A stretch of 6,465 bases of DNA from Nitrospiraceae bacterium UBA6898 (GCA_002448975.1 DKBO01000249.1:6533-12997), one strand, 5' to 3'; positions 1 to 5,568 are shown, counted from the stretch's first letter. Numbers and translations are program-made. Notes: generated from the sequence alone by a model not told the origin.

Positions 1-422
1 AAGCGTTGTTCGAAATGGACATCACGAAGGCAAAGGCAGAGCTCAGGGGCCAGGCCATTGAGGCTGTATCTCTGTATGCGACTCAGCTCATCGGAGATAT
101 ATCGGATGAAATGCTGCACGATGCCGTTTTCAGGAAAGCCAAAGATGACATCGTTCGTATCGCGACCGAAATACGGGAAAGGAACGCCGGAAACAAGGTC
201 GTTACCGTGGAGCTTATCTGTCCGTATCCGGCAGGAGGAGAAGCCCTGGAAGAACTCGAACAGGTCCTGGAAAAAGAGATCGGCGCTAAAGTGGAACTCC
301 TTGCAGAGATCGATAGAGGACTTATTGCGGGAATAAAGCTTAAGGCATTTGACATGGTCTATGACCTTTCGCTGGCAGGACAGATAAGCGCTTTCAGCAC
401 AAACCTCAGAGAAAAGCTCTAA
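1..422 (+). CDS. atpF: Alternate (N-type) F1F0 ATPase b subunit with delta-like C-terminus, 3' part
   Basis: This is the peripheral-stalk subunit that links the membrane sector to the F1 head. The reading frame is open to the left edge (first full codon at position 3), so the gene starts upstream; a TTG at position 6 is probably an internal Leu. The first 60 or so visible residues are a charged amphipathic helix (ITKAKAELRGQAIEAV), as expected for the end of a b-subunit helix. The last 75 residues match the C-terminal half of delta/OSCP: a VVTVELICPYP strand, a helix ending in EIGAKVELL, then DRGLIAGIKLKAFDMVYD, which corresponds to the DPSLIGGIRVRVGDKVID-type motif of delta. Known 'alternate' F1F0 b subunits are long, carry such a tail, and their operons lack atpH; here no separate delta gene precedes alpha. 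The TAA stop abuts the alpha ATG with no gap, suggesting translational coupling. A separate truncated delta gene is less likely because the upstream frame is open. Confidence 0.85.
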   Translation, partial: ALFEMDITKAKAELRGQAIEAVSLYATQLIGDISDEMLHDAVFRKAKDDIVRIATEIRERNAGNKVVTVELICPYPAGGEALEELEQVLEKEIGAKVELLAEIDRGLIAGIKLKAFDMVYDLSLAGQISAFSTNLREKL

Positions 423-1922
423 ATGGAAAAGGAGCTCTCAGCGCTGTTCGAAAAGATACGTAATGTAGCCTCAAAAAGCCGTTTTTCACCCGCTTTTTCA
501 GAGGAAGGCAAGGTACTCTCTGTCGGCGACGGAATCGTTCAGATAAGCGGACTCAGGAGCGCAAAGCTGTATGAACTGATCAGGATGGATAACGGGGATG
601 AAGGCATCGTATTTGATCTTTACAGGGAAAGTATCGGCGTCGTACTCCTCACGCAACGCAGCAACATCAGGGCCGGAGAACCTGCGTTCAAGACAGGCCT
701 TATCGCCTCGGTCGTGACGGGGGATGGGCTTTTGGGAAGGGTCGTGGATGCCCTGGGAAACCCCATTGACGGCGGACCTCCAATCGAAGACGGCCTGCCC
801 TATCCTGTGGAGCGAAAGGCGCCCCTGCTGATACAGAGGGATTTTGTAACAACCCCGCTGTATACCGGCATCAAGGTCATAGATTCCATGCTCTCGATCG
901 GAAGAGGACAGAGGGAACTGATCATCGGAGACCCTTCCACAGGCAAGACTTCCATCGCCGTCGACACGGTCATAAACCAGAAGAACTCTGATGTCATCTC
1001 GGTCTATGCAGCCATAGGCCAGAAAGCATCCAGCGTACTGAAGATTACCGAAGAGGTGAAAAAGTACGGTGATATATCGAAAGCGGTCTTTGTGGTGGCC
1101 GAAGCTTCTGATCCGGTCGGTCAGCAGTATATCGCCCCGTACAGCGCTACCGCTATAGCGGAATTTTTTCTCGAAAAGGGAAAGGATGTCCTCATAATCT
1201 ACGACGATCTGACAAAGCATGCCAAGGCATACCGTTCGTTGAGTCTTCTGCTGAGGCGGCCACCCGGCAGGGAAGCCTATCCGGGAGACATATTTTATAT
1301 CCATTCAAGGCTTCTGGAACGGTCCGCCAAACTGCATCAGAAATACGGCGGCGGGTCGATCACGGCACTGCCGATTGTCGAAACACAGCAGGGAAGAATT
1401 TCTTCCTATATCCCCACGAACCTTATTTCCATAACCGACGGCCAGATCTATCTCGATACCGGACTTTTCAATAAAGGGATACGGCCGGCAGTAGATGTGG
1501 GGAAATCCGTGTCGAGGATCGGGGGCAAGGCCCAGATAACGGCGATGAAAGTTGTTGCTGAAAGGCTCAAGATCGACTATTCACGGTTCACCGAGGTCGA
1601 GGTGTTTACAAGGTTCGGGGCCCATGTTGAGGAAGAAACGGCTAAACTGATACGGCGCGGGGAGCGGATGAGGGAAATTCTGAAGCAGCCGAGGTTCCAG
1701 CCCTTCTCCGTACAGGAGGAGTTTCTGAGCCTGCTGGTCCTTGAGACCGGGGTCCTTGATGAGCTTGATCTGGATGCGGTAAATGCTTCATCGGCAGGAA
1801 TCACGGCGAATATAATGATGGCGTTCCCCGAGATCATCAGCCGGATTGTTTCAGAGGGAGAGATCAACCCGAAAGATATGGACAGACTGCGGGAGTTTAT
1901 TTACGCACAGAAAAGGCCATGA
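423..1922 (+). CDS. atpA: F1F0 ATPase subunit alpha (alternate/N-type)
   Basis: Non-catalytic nucleotide-binding subunit of the F1 hexamer, 499 aa, full length for the family. In order: N-terminal beta-barrel (about residues 25-92, VLSVGDGIVQISGL), P-loop GDPSTGKT (169-176), AIGQKAS with Gln200 where beta subunits carry the catalytic Glu (so this is alpha), Walker B LIIYDD (257-262), the RRPPGREAYPGDIFYIHSRLLERS segment, and PAVDVGKSVSRIGGKAQ with the arginine finger at Arg365. The C-terminal helical domain begins near ILKQPRFQPFSVQEE (419-433). The N-terminus is short, with little of the usual helix that contacts delta, as in alternate ATPases. The P-loop is unusual: most alpha subunits have GDRQTGKT. 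The start ATG directly follows the upstream stop, with a weak AGAGAAAAG as ribosome site; the end overlaps gamma by 4 bp (ATGA). Confidence 0.96.
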   Translation: MEKELSALFEKIRNVASKSRFSPAFSEEGKVLSVGDGIVQISGLRSAKLYELIRMDNGDEGIVFDLYRESIGVVLLTQRSNIRAGEPAFKTGLIASVVTGDGLLGRVVDALGNPIDGGPPIEDGLPYPVERKAPLLIQRDFVTTPLYTGIKVIDSMLSIGRGQRELIIGDPSTGKTSIAVDTVINQKNSDVISVYAAIGQKASSVLKITEEVKKYGDISKAVFVVAEASDPVGQQYIAPYSATAIAEFFLEKGKDVLIIYDDLTKHAKAYRSLSLLLRRPPGREAYPGDIFYIHSRLLERSAKLHQKYGGGSITALPIVETQQGRISSYIPTNLISITDGQIYLDTGLFNKGIRPAVDVGKSVSRIGGKAQITAMKVVAERLKIDYSRFTEVEVFTRFGAHVEEETAKLIRRGERMREILKQPRFQPFSVQEEFLSLLVLETGVLDELDLDAVNASSAGITANIMMAFPEIISRIVSEGEINPKDMDRLREFIYAQKRP

Positions 1923-2770
1923 CAGCCTCTGCGGACATAGAAAAAAAGATCCGTTCCTATGAGACACTGGAAGACATTGTCGATGCCATGAAGGCTTACG
2001 CTGGCGCTACGATCAGAAAGACCCAGGAATTTGTAACGCATATGAGGATGTATGAAGAGAATATCCTCAAGGCCATGGCCGAGGTTCTTCGCCGTAACCC
2101 GCAGCTCGCCCCAAAGGAACAGAAATTGGGGAAAAAGATCATCATTGCCTGCGGATCAGCACAGGGTCTCTGCGGCCCTTTTAACGAAAAAATCGCGGAT
2201 GTGCTTGCAGAATTCATTAACCCTGATGATATGCTCTTCATCATTGGACGAGAACTGAAGTCCTTCGTTGAATCCAGGGGGCTTCCTTATGCTGTCTATA
2301 TTGACGCGGCAGTGAGCGTCAACGGTCTTCAGGAGGCTTTGCAGGGAACCCTGGCCCGCATAACAGGTGCCTACGGGGAAGAGGGGTATTATATCCTGAC
2401 GCTTGTATTTACCGTCATCGCAGAAGGCCGCGCAGTGAATCTCGTAGAGCATATCCTTCCCCCTGGCACCGGAAAGATGCAGACAATGAACCTGGCAGCA
2501 GAAGCGCCGATGACCTATATCACTCCCGAAGTGCTTTTTGAACGTATCCTCGGGGAATATATTTACATATCCCTGTACCGGTGCTATCTCGAATCACTCA
2601 GGAGCGAAAACTGGTACCGTCTGAGGAGTATGGAAGGCGCATCCGAAAATATGAAGAGGCGTCTTTCCGATCTTGAGTCCCTGAGAAGAACCGTTCACCA
2701 GGAAGAGATAACAGAAGAGATGCTTGAGATAATGGGCGGAGTAGCTGCGGTCAGGAAGCGGGAAGAGTAG
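1919..2770 (+). CDS. atpG: F1F0 ATPase subunit gamma (alternate/N-type)
   Basis: Central rotor shaft of F1, 283 aa. The N-terminal helix (residues 5-58, IEKKIRSYETLEDIVDAMKAYAGATIRKTQ) and the C-terminal helix (about 203-280) form the coiled coil that turns inside the alpha-beta hexamer. The middle Rossmann-like part carries GSAQGLCGPFN (79-89), equivalent to the SDRGLCGGFN motif, and the end SENWYRLRSMEGASENM...EEITEEMLEIMGG follows the conserved C-terminal pattern (E..ARM.AM..A..NA...ITQE..EI.GG). The sequence diverges from standard gamma, in line with the alternate ATPase lineage. The ATG lies inside the alpha stop (ATGA), with AAAAGG just upstream, so translation is probably coupled to alpha. 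It is the last gene of the operon: no beta or epsilon gene follows, unlike atpBEFHAGDC. I see no strong terminator after it. Confidence 0.93.
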   Translation: MTASADIEKKIRSYETLEDIVDAMKAYAGATIRKTQEFVTHMRMYEENILKAMAEVLRRNPQLAPKEQKLGKKIIIACGSAQGLCGPFNEKIADVLAEFINPDDMLFIIGRELKSFVESRGLPYAVYIDAAVSVNGLQEALQGTLARITGAYGEEGYYILTLVFTVIAEGRAVNLVEHILPPGTGKMQTMNLAAEAPMTYITPEVLFERILGEYIYISLYRCYLESLRSENWYRLRSMEGASENMKRRLSDLESLRRTVHQEEITEEMLEIMGGVAAVRKREE

Positions 2771-2891
2771 AGACTTCTGCCACTCAAACTATCATGATTC
2801 AATCCGTAATTCTCAGCAAAGGACAGTTTGCTCCACCGACAATTCTTCACGATCGATAGCGGTGAAAAGTGAGGAATGCCAGGAGAAAGGT

Positions 2892-2963
2892 GTATGACGT
2901 TTGGCATGAGGCGCTGACCGCGGCCGCAGGTCGAGGGCAGTCGCCTCGATGGAGGGGTTAGGT
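2892..2963 (-). other. Integron attC-like recombination site, probably degenerate
   Basis: Read on the minus strand, the site opens with ACCTAAC (2963-2957), a perfect match to the R'' core RYYYAAC, and the TAA in it is the stop codon of the thioesterase-like gene, as is common for gene cassettes. It continues with CCCTCCATCGAGGCG and closes with CGCCTCATGCCAAAC plus GTCATAC. GAGGCG (2947-2942) pairs with CGCCTC (2913-2908); one extrahelical base (2941) follows, then CTG/CAG and CC/GG pairs around one mismatch, leaving a loop of about 15 nt. Flanked stem boxes, unpaired spacers and extrahelical bases are the attC layout, and about 72 bp is within the normal size range. The distal core should read GTTRRRY (here GTTAGGT for pairing) but reads GTCATAC, so the exchange triplet GTT is lost and the site is probably inactive. 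There is no T-run on either side, so a Rho-independent terminator is a poor alternative. Confidence 0.6.
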
Positions 2964-3410
2964 ACGTGTTATTCCCAGGGCGACGAACTCACCCTCAAAG
3001 CGGCCTGCAATTTGACCTCGGTATTCAATCACCGCCGAAACTGAGATTCTTGCGCGGTCCCTTCGCGCGAGCATTCGTGCAAATGCTTCCCAGGCTTCCG
3101 TATCCGGAGTTGACGCGGTTGCGGTGAAGTTGCCGGAGATCGGCACCTCGTAGTTCATGGTGTTTCGTTTAAGCACCAAGAGGGCACTGAGGCCTGAAGT
3201 TGTGAGGCGAGTGTGTAATAGTGACCAAGCGGCCAACATTGCTACGGCTGAGATGCTGCCGCCGAAGACGGTCTCGTGGGGGTTGGCGTTTGGTGCCAAA
3301 GGAGCAGACAGGACAACTTGATCGGGATCCCGTGCGACGACAGTTACTTGCATTGCTCTGGACAGGGGGATGTGCTCGTGTAAGTATTGCTCAAGATCGT
3401 GAGGGGTCAA
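2958..3410 (-). CDS. YiiD_C-type hotdog thioesterase-like protein
   Basis: Small 150-aa protein of the hotdog fold, in the family named for the C-terminal domain of E. coli YiiD; members are putative acyl thioesterases and the substrate is unknown. Numbered from the TTG start, it shows EQYLHEHIPLSRAM (7-20), the core helix region NPHETVFGGSISAVAMLAAW (43-62), the strand MNYEVPISGNFTATAS (85-100) and a final strand pair ISVSAVIEYRGQIAGRFEGEF (122-142). I chose TTG at 3410 because GAGAGG lies 8 nt upstream and the family usually starts with a short M-T-x-x-x-L-x-x-[YF]-L segment. In-frame ATGs at 3461 and 3488 would add 17 or 26 residues that look non-homologous, and have weaker ribosome sites. 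The gene points against the ATPase operon, and its stop codon overlaps the attC-like core, so it reads as a former integron gene cassette. No integrase gene is in the window. Confidence 0.82.
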   Translation of the reverse strand: MTPHDLEQYLHEHIPLSRAMQVTVVARDPDQVVLSAPLAPNANPHETVFGGSISAVAMLAAWSLLHTRLTTSGLSALLVLKRNTMNYEVPISGNFTATASTPDTEAWEAFARMLARRDRARISVSAVIEYRGQIAGRFEGEFVALGITRT

Positions 3411-3475
3411 GGTATTTTCCTCTCGGGTGAACAAGTTATTAACTGGTTTATCGTTAATCATACCCAAACCCACAG

Positions 3476-3503
3476 GCCTAAGCAACATGTTGCCGGACTA
3501 GGC
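3476..3503. repeat. Inverted repeat between divergent genes, possible operator
   Basis: A perfect 12-bp palindrome, GCAACATGTTGC (3482-3493), sits inside outer arms GCCTA (3476-3480) and TAGGC (3499-3503). The spacers between inner and outer arms are unequal (1 and 5 bp). It lies in the gap between the divergent thioesterase-like gene and the 56-codon gene, and its right arm covers the place where a -35 box would be for the -10 at 3521. That placement suggests a binding site for a dimeric regulator, but this is inference. The upstream ATG candidate of the minus-strand gene (3488) lies inside the palindrome, which is a further reason to doubt that start. Confidence 0.45.
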
Positions 3504-3517
3504 ACATTCAAGTTATA

Positions 3518-3526
3518 TGATATAAT
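3518..3526 (+). promoter_or_regulatory. Extended -10 promoter for the 56-codon gene
   Basis: TGATATAAT is a perfect extended -10 element (TGnTATAAT). The hexamer 17 bp upstream (CTAGGC, 3498-3503) does not resemble TTGACA, which an extended -10 can tolerate, or which may mean activator dependence through the adjacent palindrome. Transcription would start near 3533, leaving a leader of about 30 nt before the ATG at 3564. Confidence 0.55.
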
Positions 3527-3547
3527 TTAGTCAGAGGGTACGCCAGC

Positions 3548-3555
3548 AAGGAGGT
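3548..3555 (+). promoter_or_regulatory. Strong Shine-Dalgarno site of the 56-codon gene
   Basis: AAGGAGGT is a full anti-16S match, 8 nt before the first of three tandem ATG codons (3564, 3567, 3570). It is the best ribosome site in the window and the main reason to accept the very short reading frame behind it. Confidence 0.75.
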
Positions 3556-3563
3556 GGATAGTC

Positions 3564-3734
3564 ATGATGATGGAAATGGCCACCAAGGAGCGAGACCTGT
3601 TTAGGAACAATCTTGACTCTTACCTTTCAGAGTTGGGGCTCGAAGTCGCCGCTACCAAGCGCAGCACGTCCTCCCTCCATGAGGAAGAGGAAATGGTAAC
3701 GGGACTCCAGAAAAAAGTGGCAGAACTGACGTAA
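3564..3734 (+). CDS. Small hydrophilic protein, 56 aa, unknown function
   Basis: I do not recognise this protein. It starts MMMEMATKERDLFRNN, continues with LDSYLSELGLEVAATK (17-32), and ends in a charged, probably helical part with HEEEEMVTGLQKKVAELT (39-56). There is no signal peptide, membrane segment or cysteine; the predicted character is soluble, mostly helical, possibly a short coiled coil. The case for a real gene is the upstream sequence: an extended -10 at 3518-3526 and AAGGAGGT 8 nt before the first ATG. Translation could begin at any of the three tandem ATGs; the first has the usual spacing. The stop is 85 bp before the SpoIIAA-like gene on the same strand, so the two may share a transcript. 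It could alternatively be a leader peptide or a decayed remnant of a longer gene. Confidence 0.65.
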   Translation: MMMEMATKERDLFRNNLDSYLSELGLEVAATKRSTSSLHEEEEMVTGLQKKVAELT

Positions 3735-3819
3735 AAGAGCGGTCATCCCGACGTTTTTCTGCTTGTCTGGTAACCTTGGGACGGCCGAGAACTTTTGAAC
3801 TATACACAGGAGCCCAGAG

Positions 3820-4182
3820 ATGGTCAAAAAAATACCCGATCTGCCGGACAATGTCCTCGGCTTCACGGCGAAGGGAACGGTTACCACCAACGACTATGAG
3901 TCAATCATCATTCCGGAAGTGGAGGCTCTGTTCTCGCAGCACCGCAAAGTTCGCTTCCTCTATCACCTTGGCGAAGACTTCTCCGGATTCGAGGCTGCCG
4001 CCATGTGGGACGACACCAAATTGGGCCTCAAACATCTCACGGCATGGGAAAGGATAGCTGTTGTCTCAGATATAGAGTGGATTCGGGTAGCCATCCGGTT
4101 ATTCGGGATCGCAATTCCGGGGCATGTTCGGGTGTTTCACAACCGAGAAATCACCGAGGCCAAGAGGTGGGTCAGCGAATAA
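3820..4182 (+). CDS. SpoIIAA-like (STAS/SEC14-type) domain protein
   Basis: A 120-aa single-domain cytosolic protein of the SpoIIAA-like family, which shares the STAS/SEC14-type fold. Its biochemical role is not established; members are not shown to be anti-anti-sigma factors. The family pattern runs the full length: LPDNVLGFTAKGTVTTNDYE (8-27), IIPEVEALFSQHRKVRFLYHLGEDFSGF (30-57), the AMWDDTKLGLKHLTAWERIAVVSDIEWIR core (61-89) and IAIPGHVRVFHNREITEAKRWV (97-118). Length is normal and both ends look complete. The ATG has AGGAG 7 nt upstream (3808-3812). It lies 85 bp after the 56-codon gene and 3 bp before the next ORF, so the three may form one small operon driven from 3518. Confidence 0.88.
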   Translation: MVKKIPDLPDNVLGFTAKGTVTTNDYESIIIPEVEALFSQHRKVRFLYHLGEDFSGFEAAAMWDDTKLGLKHLTAWERIAVVSDIEWIRVAIRLFGIAIPGHVRVFHNREITEAKRWVSE

Positions 4183-4185
4183 CTC

Positions 4186-4449
4186 ATGCGCGGCTTTGAT
4201 CGTGCGACCGTTATACAATCGCTTGAAGCTGACGATACAATCTATTACGGTTCATGCTGCGCAGTCGGCATGAGCTTGGCTCGCCCTTATATGCTTACTA
4301 TGAAGAGCGTTGAGTCCGTCAGCGCCTACGATGGGAGAGGCGCACTGACTTTTAGTGATCCCGTAATCTCGGAAGATGTCGTCCTGATAATTTTCAGAGA
4401 AGATATCGGGAAGATGGTTTATAAAATTGAAGGGGCTCAGGCGGTTTGA
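4186..4449 (+). CDS. Hypothetical protein, 87 aa, downstream of SpoIIAA-like gene
   Basis: I do not recognise this protein. It starts 3 bp after the stop of the SpoIIAA-like gene, which argues for coupled translation, since the sequence before the ATG (GTCAGCGAATAACTC) has no clear Shine-Dalgarno. It has a Cys pair in YYGSCCAVGMSL (20-31), a moderately hydrophobic middle, and a predicted beta-rich C-terminus with EDVVLIIFREDIGKMVYKIEG (63-83). No signal peptide or convincing membrane span is seen. It might be a small partner of the upstream protein or a truncated remnant of a longer gene; the AT-rich stretch behind it carries no continuation that I can see in another frame. Confidence 0.5.
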   Translation: MRGFDRATVIQSLEADDTIYYGSCCAVGMSLARPYMLTMKSVESVSAYDGRGALTFSDPVISEDVVLIIFREDIGKMVYKIEGAQAV

Positions 4450-4463
4450 CAGTTGCTTCCTTA

Positions 4464-4527
4464 CTCAATACATCTCAATACATGCAGATATTGATTTATC
4501 ATTTCCTTGGTGTAATGATGCATTGAG
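4464..4527. repeat. Tandem 10-bp duplication with an inverted third copy
   Basis: CTCAATACAT occurs twice head to tail (4464-4473 and 4474-4483). An inverted copy with one change, ATGCATTGAG, lies at 4518-4527, so the second unit and the inverted copy can form a stem of 9 out of 10 pairs around a 34-nt loop. The stretch is noticeably more AT-rich than the flanking genes. A TTG-initiated frame across 4427-4648 has low-complexity, non-protein-like content and overlaps the upstream gene, so I do not call it. The 4450-4651 gap otherwise shows no gene. Confidence 0.5.
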
Positions 4528-4651
4528 TTTATCCTCCCGTGCAGCGAAGACAACTATGACAAATCTCATCCTACCAAGGTGGGCCGACGCATCTGAAAAT
4601 AATTTACTTCGCAGCATCAATATTTTTCTATCATATTTCTTGGATTAACCC

Positions 4652-5368
4652 GTGATAATCTTCCGCAGACAGAAAGAGCAGTTACCGGAAAGCCCTGAGG
4701 ATGTCATCCTCCCCCTGGGAAAACAGGTCCTGGTCTGGAAGAAGGCTGACAAGAAGATGTCATGGGGCATAAAAGAAGAAATATTCGCATCTATCGGTCA
4801 GCCCCCTCCCCTTACGCAAGCTGAAAGAAAGCGGGGCTTTTTCGGTCCGGTTCTTTTCTACGGCTTTGGGGACGACGGTGCCGGAAACGCTGATTGCGTA
4901 TTGTCGGGAAAGATACCATGGCAATACGCCAAAAAGAGGCTTGGACAGAAGATATGGCAGAGTCCCCATATCGATTTTGAAAGGGTCGATACGATACGGC
5001 TCCGCCCCGGTGCACCGCCAAGACCCAAAGGCTTTTATTTTACTCTGATACACCTTGGCGAAAGATTCAAGACGATGCCGGTGTCTCAGGCGCGCAAAGA
5101 ATACACCACAATGACTGGATTCGCGCATGAAGGATTTCAATTGCTTTGTATAACCCATCCCCATCTGCCTTTTCTAATGAGCGAGAGGAAAATACCCTTC
5201 ATGGCGTTGGCCGACTACGATATCGCGCCCCACGGCTTTAATGATTTTTTTGATATTCCTCAACTCTTTTCCAGCAACAACATACTCGGTCTTGGGATTG
5301 GAAACGTCGAACAAAATTATCCCGGATTCGGGATCCCGACACTGATAATCCAGCGATCATCACAGTAA
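4652..5368 (+). CDS. Protein of unknown function, 238 aa
   Basis: I cannot assign this protein to a named family. The frame has a stop at 4646-4648, so the start is the GTG at 4652 or later (next ATG is Met36); no clear Shine-Dalgarno precedes the GTG, so the N-terminus is uncertain and could be truncated. The content is clearly protein-like: EDVILPLGKQVLVWKK (16-31), FFGPVLFYGFGDDGAGNADCVLSG (63-86), IDFERVDTIRLRPGAPPRPKGFYF (107-130), FAHEGFQLLCITHPHLPFLM (157-176), IPFMALADYDIAPHGFNDFFDIPQLF (181-206), then a Gly-rich LGLGIGNVEQNYPGFGIPTL (212-231). It is rich in aromatic residues, Pro and Gly, with no signal peptide or membrane span, and is probably a soluble globular protein. The Asp-rich GFGDDG and the HPH and DYD clusters could bind metal, but this is only a guess. 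It stands alone between an AT-rich gap and the insertion sequence. Confidence 0.75.
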   Translation: MIIFRRQKEQLPESPEDVILPLGKQVLVWKKADKKMSWGIKEEIFASIGQPPPLTQAERKRGFFGPVLFYGFGDDGAGNADCVLSGKIPWQYAKKRLGQKIWQSPHIDFERVDTIRLRPGAPPRPKGFYFTLIHLGERFKTMPVSQARKEYTTMTGFAHEGFQLLCITHPHLPFLMSERKIPFMALADYDIAPHGFNDFFDIPQLFSSNNILGLGIGNVEQNYPGFGIPTLIIQRSSQ

Positions 5369-5392
5369 AAAGAACTCCCGTCAGATGCGTAC

Positions 5393-5436
5393 CTTCCTGC
5401 TTCGGCAACAACGACTGCAAGGGCTTCGGCAGGAAG
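5393..5436. repeat. Inverted repeat with internal direct repeat, downstream of the 238-aa gene
   Basis: CTTCCTGC (5393-5400) and GCAGGAAG (5429-5436) are perfect 8-bp inverted arms around a 28-nt loop. The 9-bp word GCTTCGGCA occurs twice (5399-5407 and 5423-5431). No T-run follows, so it is not a typical Rho-independent terminator, although it sits 25 bp after the stop of the 238-aa gene. The rest of 5369-5544 has no gene; it contains a small TTAGC/GCTAA hairpin (5481-5497). Confidence 0.35.
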
Positions 5437-5544
5437 TCAGCTTCGTGGCATAAACTCCTTATTTACAGAGATAGATTACCTTAGCGTCTTCGGCTAACCC
5501 ACATTATTCATAAACTTTCCTGACGAAGCGGATTTGACCTCGGC

Positions 5545-5561
5545 TGTCAATAGTGGACACC
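5545..5561. repeat. Probable IS3-family terminal inverted repeat (orfB end)
   Basis: TGTCAATAGTGGACACC begins with the TG dinucleotide that bounds IS3-family elements and lies 24 bp beyond the orfB stop, a usual distance. The matching repeat is outside the window, so the exact boundary is inferred. Confidence 0.55.
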
Positions 5562-5568
5562 AAATCGT

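Noticed and set aside
498..1304. Long minus-strand frame (268 codons) across the alpha gene
   Set aside because: Antisense shadow of a well-supported atpA; its translation has no recognisable domain.
2815..2832. AGCAAA/TTTGCT hairpin 45 bp after the gamma gene, as an operon terminator
   Set aside because: Only a 6-bp AT-containing stem with no following T-run; too weak to call.
3411..3488. N-terminal extension of the thioesterase-like gene from ATG 3488 or 3461
   Set aside because: The TTG at 3410 has GAGAGG at good spacing and fits the family start; the extension looks unrelated, and ATG 3488 falls inside a palindrome.
3410..3541. A second attC or attI-like core (GTTRRRY) upstream of the thioesterase-like gene
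   Set aside because: GTTTGGG, GTTAATA and GTTCACC were examined on the minus strand, and none matches the core consensus or sits in a paired structure.
3738..3757. Weak CGGTC/GACG stem followed by TTTTT after the 56-codon gene, as a terminator
   Set aside because: Four pairs with a bulge; the T-run alone does not support a Rho-independent terminator.
4427..4648. TTG-initiated 73-codon frame in the AT-rich gap
   Set aside because: Overlaps the upstream ORF, lacks a ribosome site and its sequence is not protein-like.
5481..5517. GGCTAACCCACATTATTCATAAA as a possible end of another insertion sequence
   Set aside because: Only a vague resemblance to IS ends from memory, with no partner repeat or transposase remnant in the window.
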